The position numbers and the translations under genes are program-made. Positions 58,552 to 64,000 of a stretch of 64,000 nucleotides of DNA are shown in pieces. The stretch spans positions 62,001 through 126,000 of the forward strand of contig NZ_MJAP01000001.1 in the NCBI RefSeq assembly GCF_001884735.1, given 5' to 3'. Below the pieces are notes generated by a model. It searched no databases. It saw only the letters and a program-made list of their open reading frames with translations, and had not been told where the DNA came from. Source of the DNA: Natronohydrobacter thiooxidans (lineage in GTDB: Bacteria; Pseudomonadota; Alphaproteobacteria; Rhodobacterales; Rhodobacteraceae). Within the stretch, counting starts at the first letter, position 1, and the number at the start of each line of letters is the position of its first letter.

Positions 58552-59862
58552 TCAGGCATTCATGGAATCGAAGAAATCGCTGTTGGTCTTGGTCTGTTTC
58601 AGCTTGGAAATCAGGAATTCGATGGCGTCGGTCGTGCCCATCGGGTTCAGAATCCGGCGCAGGACGAAGGTTTTTTGCAGATCGGTTTTCTCGATCAGCA
58701 GATCCTCTTTCCTTGTGCCGGATTTCAGAATGTCGATGGCCGGGAAGACGCGCTTGTCGGCGATCTTGCGATCCAGGACGATTTCGCTGTTACCGGTGCC
58801 CTTGAACTCCTCGAAGATCACTTCATCCATACGCGAGCCGGTGTCGATGAGCGCGGTGGCGATGATCGTCAGCGAGCCGCCCTCTTCGATATTCCGGGCC
58901 GCGCCGAAGAAGCGCTTGGGGCGTTGCAGCGCGTTGGCATCGACACCGCCGGTCAGAACCTTGCCCGACGAGGGCACAACCGTGTTGAAGGCGCGGCCAA
59001 GGCGGGTGATCGAGTCGAGCAGGATCACCACATCGCGCTTGTGTTCAACAAGGCGCTTGGCTTTCTCGATGACCATTTCGGCGACGGCAACATGGCGGGT
59101 CGCGGGTTCGTCAAAGGTCGAGGCGATGACCTCGCCCTTCACCGAGCGCTGCATATCGGTGACTTCCTCGGGGCGTTCATCGATCAAAAGCACGATCAGG
59201 TAACACTCGGGATGGTTCTTCTCGATGCTATGCGCGATATTCTGCAAGAGCACCGTCTTACCTGTGCGCGGCGGGGCCACGATCAGGGCGCGCTGGCCTT
59301 TGCCCAGGGGCGACACGATATCGATGATCCGGGCCGACCGGTCCTTGGTCGCGGGGTCGCCGGTTTCCATCCAGAGGCGTTGATCGGGATAGAGCGGCGT
59401 CAGGTTGTCGAAATGGACCTTGTGGCGGGCTTTCTCGGGCGTGTCGAAATTGATCTGCGTGACTTTGGTGATCGCAAAATAGCGCTCATTCTCGGCCGGG
59501 GCCTGCATCACGCCCTCGACCGTATCACCGGTGCGCAGGGAATAATGGCGGATCATGTCGGGCGAGACATAGATATCGTCAGGACCGGGCAGATAGTTCG
59601 CTTCGGGCGCCCGCAGGAAGCCGAAACCGTCCTGCAGCACTTCGAGCACGCCCTGGCCGGATATGGTCCAGCCTTCCTCGGCGCGTTCCTTCAGGATCGA
59701 GAACATCATCTCGCCCTTGCGCATCGAAGGGGCGTTCTCGATTTCCAGCTCTTCGGCCATCGCGAGCAATTCGGCAGGGCTTTGGGCCTTCAGATCGGCG
59801 AGGTTGAGCGAGTCGGTGCTCTCGGTGCTGGCGGGGCGGTCTTCGATCATCATGTCGGACAT
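58552..59862 (-). CDS. rho: Transcription termination factor Rho
   Basis: 436 residues. The N-terminal Rho helix bundle and cold-shock RNA-binding domain ([47 protein letters not shown]) precede the RecA-type motor. The motor has Walker [18 protein letters not shown], the Q-loop region and [26 protein letters not shown]. It is a hexameric RNA-dependent ATPase that terminates transcription. No bicyclomycin-site change noticed. Start ATG 59862 is followed by a short acidic leader. Confidence 0.97.
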   Translation of the reverse strand: MSDMMIEDRPASTESTDSLNLADLKAQSPAELLAMAEELEIENAPSMRKGEMMFSILKERAEEGWTISGQGVLEVLQDGFGFLRAPEANYLPGPDDIYVSPDMIRHYSLRTGDTVEGVMQAPAENERYFAITKVTQINFDTPEKARHKVHFDNLTPLYPDQRLWMETGDPATKDRSARIIDIVSPLGKGQRALIVAPPRTGKTVLLQNIAHSIEKNHPECYLIVLLIDERPEEVTDMQRSVKGEVIASTFDEPATRHVAVAEMVIEKAKRLVEHKRDVVILLDSITRLGRAFNTVVPSSGKVLTGGVDANALQRPKRFFGAARNIEEGGSLTIIATALIDTGSRMDEVIFEEFKGTGNSEIVLDRKIADKRVFPAIDILKSGTRKEDLLIEKTDLQKTFVLRRILNPMGTTDAIEFLISKLKQTKTNSDFFDSMNA

Positions 59863-59990
59863 GGGAAAAATCCTGTGCGCCCGGACAGGAGCCGGGACAA
59901 TGGGTCAGGTCGGTTGCGTGAAACGCGATCCGCCGGACGGCGGGGCTTGAAAGCCAGATAGGCTTTTCGCGTCATCAAGTCAATCCGGGC

Positions 59991-60428
59991 CTAGAATTTA
60001 AGGATGACCGAGAGGACAATGAGGACCATCAGCACGGTCGGGACTTCGTTCATCATGCGGTAGTCACGCCCGGTCAGGGTATTGCCGCCCTCTGCGAAGA
60101 TACGGCGGCGGCGGGCGCACCAGATATGAAACCATGTCATGCAGATGATCCCGGCGAGTTTGGTCCAGGGCCAGATGCTGCCCCAGATCCCGGCTCCCAG
60201 CATGACGGCCATGGTGACGCCTGTGGCCCATGCGACGATCATGGCGGGGTTCATGATCACGCGCAGGAGCTTCTTTTCCATGATCTGGAACACGGCGCCC
60301 ATGGCTTCGGTGTTTTCGCGTTCGACATGATAGACGAAGAGCCGTGGCAGATAGAAGAGACCAGCCATCCAGCTGATCACTGCCATGATGTGTAATGCCT
60401 TGATCCAGAGATAGGGGTCGGTGAGCAT
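59991..60428 (-). CDS. hemJ: Protoporphyrinogen IX oxidase HemJ
   Basis: 145 residues with four transmembrane helices. The conserved His in LWIKALHIMAVISWMAGLFYLPRLFVYH and the segment KLLRVIMNPAMIVAWATGV are typical of HemJ, as are HIWCARRRRIFAEGGNTLTGRDYRMMNEVPTVLMVLIVLSVI and the length. It oxidises protoporphyrinogen to protoporphyrin in the inner membrane. It borders the putative oriC; heme genes flank oriC in several alphaproteobacteria. Confidence 0.92.
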   Translation of the reverse strand: MLTDPYLWIKALHIMAVISWMAGLFYLPRLFVYHVERENTEAMGAVFQIMEKKLLRVIMNPAMIVAWATGVTMAVMLGAGIWGSIWPWTKLAGIICMTWFHIWCARRRRIFAEGGNTLTGRDYRMMNEVPTVLMVLIVLSVILKF

Positions 60429-60501
60429 GATCGGTCCTTGGTCGTCTCTGCTTCTTCTAAATAATTAAAGTAAGAATAGGAATGTTGTTGTTAGTAGGGG
60501 C

Positions 60502-60510
60502 TGTGGATAT
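60502..60510 (-). promoter_or_regulatory. DnaA box (one mismatch)
   Basis: On the minus strand this reads ATATCCACA, one mismatch from TTATCCACA, 25 bases from the perfect box and in opposite orientation to it. Confidence 0.5.
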
Positions 60511-60535
60511 GGGGATAGTTTTTCTGATCACAGGG

Positions 60536-60544
60536 TTATCCACA
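60536..60544 (+). promoter_or_regulatory. DnaA box (perfect)
   Basis: TTATCCACA, the consensus DnaA-binding 9-mer, within CAGGGTTATCCACA. The same context with one substitution recurs at 60795-60808. Confidence 0.8.
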
Positions 60545-60799
60545 GGCGGTTTTTTTACCGAGTGTTCTGGAAGGAATAAAAAACAACTAATTATCATATA
60601 GTTACATGGGAACAAAAAGTGAATAAACCGTTAATCCGTGAGACCTGTCCGAGTTTTGCACAGCCGGGGGGACGCAGTCATCCCTTGTGGTTTTCTCGTG
60701 CCGAACGCTTGCGGAAGCGGCTGCAACATGGCAGCACCATGCCTGTCAGGGGATAACCGGAATGCTTCCCTTGGGTTGTCCTGCCGCTTTCACACAGGG

Positions 60800-60808
60800 T
60801 TGTCCACA
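60800..60808 (+). promoter_or_regulatory. DnaA box-like site at the maf start
   Basis: TTGTCCACA, one mismatch from consensus, overlapping the A of the maf start codon. DnaA bound here could couple maf-operon expression to initiation; this is inference. Confidence 0.55.
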
Positions 60809-61401
60809 TGGTGCTTGTCCTTGCCTCGCAATCCGCCAGCCGTCGGGAGATGCTGGAACAGGCCGGGCTGAGGGTCGAGGCTGTTCCCGCGCGGGTGGAT
60901 GAAGCGGCGATCCGCGATGCGTTGCTGGCCGAACAGGCCAGCCCGCGCGATATTGCCGATGCGCTGGCCGAGACCAAGGCGCGCAAGGTTGCCGGGCGGA
61001 TGCCAGAGCAGCTCGTGCTGGGCTGCGATCAGGTGCTGGCCTATAAGGGCATGATTTTCGAGAAACCCCCTAGCCTGCAAGCGGCGCGCGACCAGTTGCG
61101 GATCCTGCGCGGTGGCACTCATCAGCTTTTGTCGGCGGCGGTGCTCTATGAGGGCGGCGAGCCGGTCTGGCGGCATGTCGGTGTTGCGCGGCTGACCATG
61201 CGGCAGTTTTCAGACGACTATCTGGAAAGCTATCTGGGGCGGAACTGGCCGGAGATCGGCGGATCGGTGGGCGGCTATATGCTGGAGCGCGAAGGGGTGC
61301 GGCTGTTTGCGCAGGTGCAGGGGGATTATTTCACCATCCTTGGGCTGCCGCTGTTGGAATTGCTGAACTATCTGAGCTTGCGCGGGGAGATCGAGGGATG
61401 A
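60808..61401 (+). CDS. maf: Maf-family nucleoside triphosphate pyrophosphatase
   Basis: 197 residues. [21 protein letters not shown] holds the family's phosphate-contacting serines. Downstream features include the conserved [44 protein letters not shown] and [40 protein letters not shown]. Maf proteins hydrolyse non-canonical or pyrimidine NTPs and influence septation in some species. First gene of the rightward maf-aroE-coaE-dnaQ block; the stop overlaps aroE (ATGA). Confidence 0.93.
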   Translation: MVLVLASQSASRREMLEQAGLRVEAVPARVDEAAIRDALLAEQASPRDIADALAETKARKVAGRMPEQLVLGCDQVLAYKGMIFEKPPSLQAARDQLRILRGGTHQLLSAAVLYEGGEPVWRHVGVARLTMRQFSDDYLESYLGRNWPEIGGSVGGYMLEREGVRLFAQVQGDYFTILGLPLLELLNYLSLRGEIEG

Positions 61402-62216
61402 GCAGAATACCACTTGCCGGGGTGATCGGGGCGCCGGTCGGGCATAGCCGCTCGCCGCGCCTGCATGGGACATGGCTGCGGGACTACGGGATTGCGGGGC
61501 ATTATGTGCCGCTGCATGTCGAGGCCTGGGATCTGGAGCGCGTGTTGCGGGTGATGCCGCGCATGGGTTTCGTGGGTGCGAATGTCACGATCCCGCATAA
61601 GGAAGCCGTGCTGGCGCTGGCCGATGAGGTCACGGATATGGCCGCGCGGATCGGGGCGGTGAATACGCTGACATTCAAGGATGGCCGGATTCTGGCCGAT
61701 AATACAGATGGGTATGGATTCATGGCCAATCTGCGGCAGGGCGCGCCTGATTGGCGGGCCGATGCAGGGCCAGCACTGGTGCTGGGCGCGGGGGGTGCGG
61801 CGCGGGCGGTGATCGTGGCCTTGCAGGATGCGGGGGTGCCGGAGATCCGGCTGACCAATCGCACGCGGGCGCGGGCGGAGGAATTGGCAGCGGAATTCGG
61901 CTGCGCGGTGCAGGATTGGGAGAAGCGGGCCGAGGGGCTGGGCGATCTGGGGCTCTTGGTGAATACGACGGCGCTGGGGATGGAGGGGCAGGCCCCGCTT
62001 GAGATGCCGCTGGACGGGTTGCCAGCGGGGGCGCTGGTTACGGATATCGTCTATACGCCGCTGGACACGCCGCTTTTGTGCGATGCACGGGCGCGCGGGT
62101 TGCAGGCGGTCGATGGGCTGGGAATGCTGCTGCATCAGGCGGTTCCGGGGTTCGAGCGCTGGTTCGGCAGGCGGCCCGAAGTGACAGACAGCTTGCGCGC
62201 AGCGGTGCTGGGATGA
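61398..62216 (+). CDS. aroE: Shikimate dehydrogenase
   Basis: 272 residues. Shikimate-binding [20 protein letters not shown], catalytic Lys in [15 protein letters not shown] and Asp in [13 protein letters not shown]-binding [18 protein letters not shown], then [11 protein letters not shown]. It reduces 3-dehydroshikimate in aromatic amino acid synthesis. It overlaps both maf and coaE by 4 bases. Confidence 0.96.
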   Translation: MSRIPLAGVIGAPVGHSRSPRLHGTWLRDYGIAGHYVPLHVEAWDLERVLRVMPRMGFVGANVTIPHKEAVLALADEVTDMAARIGAVNTLTFKDGRILADNTDGYGFMANLRQGAPDWRADAGPALVLGAGGAARAVIVALQDAGVPEIRLTNRTRARAEELAAEFGCAVQDWEKRAEGLGDLGLLVNTTALGMEGQAPLEMPLDGLPAGALVTDIVYTPLDTPLLCDARARGLQAVDGLGMLLHQAVPGFERWFGRRPEVTDSLRAAVLG

Positions 62217-62791
62217 GGCCCTATCGGCTGGGGCTGACCGGCTCGATCGGGATGGGGAAAAGCACGACCGCCGGGTTCTTCCGCGAATTTGGCGTGCCGG
62301 TCTGGGATGCGGATGCGGCGGTGCACCGGCTCTATGCGCCGGGTGGGGCCGCTGTGGGGCCGGTGGGGGCGCTCTGCCCTGCGGCGATTGTGGATGGCAC
62401 GATTGACCGCGGCGCGTTGAAAGACTGGATCGCGCAGGATAAAGAGGCACTCGCGAAGCTGGAAGCGGTGGTGCATCCGCTGGTCGCCGAGGATCGCGCG
62501 GCATTTGTCGCGGGCGCGCAGGCGCCGCTGGTGGTACTGGATATCCCGCTGCTGTTCGAGGTCGGCGCCGATGTGGACGGGGTGCTGGTGGTCACCGCCC
62601 CGCCGGAGGTGCAGCGCGCCCGCGTGCTGGCCCGACCGGGGATGACGGCGGCGCAATATGAGGCGATCCTTGCGCGGCAGATGCCGGATGCGGAGAAACG
62701 CGCCCGCGCGGATTTCGTGATCGAGACACTGGATATGGACAGCACGCGGCGGGATGTGCGAAATCTGGTGGAACTTCTGGGGGCAAAGTGA
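62213..62791 (+). CDS. coaE: Dephospho-CoA kinase
   Basis: 192 residues. P-loop [51 protein letters not shown] and [39 protein letters not shown]. It performs the last step of CoA synthesis. The ATG at 62213 overlaps aroE; a longer in-frame upstream frame is shadow sequence. Its stop shares one base with the dnaQ ATG. Confidence 0.96.
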   Translation: MRPYRLGLTGSIGMGKSTTAGFFREFGVPVWDADAAVHRLYAPGGAAVGPVGALCPAAIVDGTIDRGALKDWIAQDKEALAKLEAVVHPLVAEDRAAFVAGAQAPLVVLDIPLLFEVGADVDGVLVVTAPPEVQRARVLARPGMTAAQYEAILARQMPDAEKRARADFVIETLDMDSTRRDVRNLVELLGAK

Positions 62792-63519
62792 TGCGTGAGA
62801 TTGTTCTGGATACGGAGACCACGGGGTTCGAGCCGGATCAGGGCGACCGGATTGTGGAAATCGGGGCGCTGGAACTGATCAACCATATGCCGACCGGACG
62901 GACCTATCACCAATATATCAACCCCGAACGCGACATGCCGGACGGGGCCTTTGGCGTGCATGGGATCGGGCCGGATCTGTTGCAGCCGCCGCGGGCGGCC
63001 AAGCCCGGCGAGATCACGCTGCGCGACAAGCCGGTGTTCAAGGATGTCGGGCGGGAGTTCGTCGATTTTGTCGGCGACGCGAAGCTGGTGATCCATAACG
63101 CCGCCTTCGACATGAAATTCCTGAATGCCGAATTGCGGTGGATGGGGCTTGCGGAACTGGAATGGGGGCGCGCGGTCGATACGCTGGCGATTGCGCGCAA
63201 GAAATTTCCAGGCTCTCCGGCCTCGCTCGATGCGCTGTGCCGCCGTTTCGGGATCGACAATTCGTCGCGCACGCTGCACGGGGCGTTGCTGGACAGCGAG
63301 ATACTGGCCGAGGTCTATCTGGAGCTTCTGGGCGGGCAACAGCCGGATTTCGCGCTTTCGACCGCGGCGCAGCATGATGCCGGATCGGGCCGGGCCGCCC
63401 TGCCCTTGCCCAAACGCCCAAGACCCCTGCCCCCGCGCGTGACCGAGGCCGAGGCCGAGGCGCATGCGAGCTTTGTCGCGAAACTGGGCGAAGGGGCGAT
63501 CTGGAAGAAATACGCGTGA
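62791..63519 (+). CDS. dnaQ: DNA polymerase III epsilon subunit (3'-5' proofreading exonuclease)
   Basis: 242 residues. The DEDDh exonuclease motifs are Exo I IVLDTETTGFEPDQGDRIVEIGALEL, Exo II VIHNAAFDMKFLNAEL and Exo III HGALLDSEILAEVYLEL. The C-terminal ~70 residues are the basic/proline-rich alpha-binding tail. It proofreads replication. ATG 62791 is chosen over GTG 62788. Confidence 0.96.
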   Translation: MREIVLDTETTGFEPDQGDRIVEIGALELINHMPTGRTYHQYINPERDMPDGAFGVHGIGPDLLQPPRAAKPGEITLRDKPVFKDVGREFVDFVGDAKLVIHNAAFDMKFLNAELRWMGLAELEWGRAVDTLAIARKKFPGSPASLDALCRRFGIDNSSRTLHGALLDSEILAEVYLELLGGQQPDFALSTAAQHDAGSGRAALPLPKRPRPLPPRVTEAEAEAHASFVAKLGEGAIWKKYA

Positions 63520-63520
63520 G

Positions 63521-63546
63521 AAAAAGCCCCCGGTGGCGGGGGCTTT
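63521..63546. terminator. Bidirectional terminator between dnaQ and secB
   Basis: AAAGCCCCCG / CGGGGGCTTT, a 10-bp stem with loop GTGG between convergent genes. It is followed by TTTTT on the minus strand (for secB) and CTTTC on the plus strand (for dnaQ). Confidence 0.85.
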
Positions 63547-63553
63547 CATCGGA

Positions 63554-64000
63554 TCAGTTCGGGGCGGGCGCTTGTCCCTGCTGGGCCTGCAGCGCGGCCT
63601 GCCGCTGCAATTCCTGCTTGTAGAGCGCCAGAAAATCCACTGTGTCGAGATTCAGCGGCGGGAAGCCGCCATCGCGGGTCACATCGGAAATGATGCGGCG
63701 CGCGAAGGGGAAGATCATGCGCGGGCATTCGATCAGCAGGAAAGGATGCAACTGTTCCTGCGGGACGCCCTCGATCAGGAACAGTCCGACATAATCCAGC
63801 TCGACGATGAAGAGCACCTGATCGTCGCTCTTGTTCTTCGAGGTGATCTTGAATTTGGTGGCGACATCATACTGGTTCTCGCCCTCGCGCTTGTTCGCGT
63901 CGAGGCTGACCTGAACCTGAATATCGGGCTGGACATTGCTGCCCTGAAGCTTCTTTTGCGCGGCGACATTCTCGAAGGACAGATCGCGCATATATTGCGC
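63554..64000 (-). CDS. secB: Protein-export chaperone SecB, truncated by the window edge
   Basis: 149 codons visible, open to the right edge. The N-terminus is cut; the last bases read AQY before MRDLSFENV, as in the family's QYIRDLSFENP-type region, so the true start lies beyond 64000. The core ELDYVGLFLIEGVPQEQLHPFLLIECPRMIFPFARRIISDVTRDGGFPPLNLDTVDFLALY is diagnostic. It keeps preproteins unfolded and hands them to SecA. The C-terminus has a short Q/A/P tail. Confidence 0.94.
   Translation of the reverse strand, partial: AQYMRDLSFENVAAQKKLQGSNVQPDIQVQVSLDANKREGENQYDVATKFKITSKNKSDDQVLFIVELDYVGLFLIEGVPQEQLHPFLLIECPRMIFPFARRIISDVTRDGGFPPLNLDTVDFLALYKQELQRQAALQAQQGQAPAPN

Larger units (their letters stand above)
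60429..60807. other. Putative chromosomal replication origin (oriC)
   Basis: The only long intergenic stretch in the window, AT-rich in its left two-thirds (for example 60571-60630). Genes to the left run leftward and genes to the right run rightward. It contains a perfect DnaA box at 60536-60544, a one-mismatch box at 60502-60510 on the other strand, and a box-like TTGTCCACA at 60800-60808 that touches the maf start. A weaker GGTTATCCCC-type site lies near 60750 (minus strand). The neighbours maf-aroE-coaE-dnaQ-secB on one side match the gene set beside oriC in Caulobacter. No tRNA or small ORF was recognised here. Confidence 0.75.

Noticed and set aside
60429..60807. CtrA sites in the putative origin
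   Set aside because: Only single TTAA elements were found, without the N7-spaced second half.
1..64000. CRISPR arrays, tRNA or rRNA genes, insertion sequences, prophage
   Set aside because: No regularly spaced repeats, no cloverleaf-like or rRNA sequence noticed, and no transposase, integrase or phage structural genes among the open frames. Covariance-model and HMM scans were not possible here.

Overview
The window looks like part of the chromosome of a high-GC alphaproteobacterium of the Rhodobacteraceae (Roseobacter/Rhodobacter group). The evidence is the PetP/PetR regulator pair, the rho-mnmE-mnmG-rsmG-parA-parB order, the maf-aroE-coaE-dnaQ-secB block facing the other way, and perfect parS sites inside mnmG and rsmG. 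The only non-coding stretch over 300 bases (60429-60807) is AT-rich, carries DnaA-box-like sequences and lies where transcription direction switches. It is the best candidate for the chromosomal origin (oriC), and from about 53 kb on the window reads as the ori-proximal segment.

Layout. 1-17.7 kb is mostly housekeeping: a truncated cation/proton antiporter with a cyclic-nucleotide-binding tail, a GST, ilvE, petP-petR, an RTX-repeat protein with an N-terminal membrane segment, pnp, ahcY, tamA-tamB, an enoyl-CoA hydratase-like protein, a possible copper pair (small CPDC protein plus PCu(A)C chaperone) and a low-molecular-weight phosphatase. 18.0-34.1 kb is one leftward, tightly coupled seven-gene operon. 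It encodes a BY-kinase-like protein with a broken P-loop, a Wzz/GumC-type co-polymerase, an O-antigen ligase/polymerase-like membrane protein, a one-module PKS, a family 2 glycosyltransferase, an unusual NRPS and a phosphopantetheinyl transferase. 34.3-45.5 kb holds lolA, ftsK, a DapC-like aminotransferase, a membrane protein, an amidase, a UbiH-type hydroxylase, a VOC protein, an exported MsrA and a ribokinase. 45.7-53.1 kb holds mutS, grpE, hrcA, rph, rdgB, ridA and hemW. 53.1-64 kb holds parB-parA-rsmG-mnmG-mnmE-rho-hemJ, the putative oriC, then maf-aroE-coaE-dnaQ and a truncated secB.

The most interesting system is the 18-34 kb operon. The NRPS reads as formyltransferase, degenerate half-condensation domain, adenylation domain split by a luciferase-like flavin monooxygenase, then carrier domain. 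Its pocket residues resemble the published glycine code. The PKS reads KS-AT-KR-DH-ACP-TE. Assembly in the order NRPS to PKS would give a formylated, possibly oxidised glycine extended by one C2 unit: a 4-formamido-3-hydroxybutyryl or 4-formamidocrotonyl group. Because these genes are translationally coupled to polysaccharide polymerisation genes and a glycosyltransferase, the acyl unit may decorate a surface glycan or become a small exported glycoconjugate. That product assignment is inference.

A second theme is replication and segregation: putative oriC, two perfect parS sites 3.2-5.5 kb away, parAB and ftsK on one side. A third is a Rhodobacteraceae-type intergenic repeat (a 21-bp core plus two GC hairpins), present as two full copies and one core-only copy. 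No tRNA, rRNA, CRISPR array, insertion sequence or prophage was recognised.
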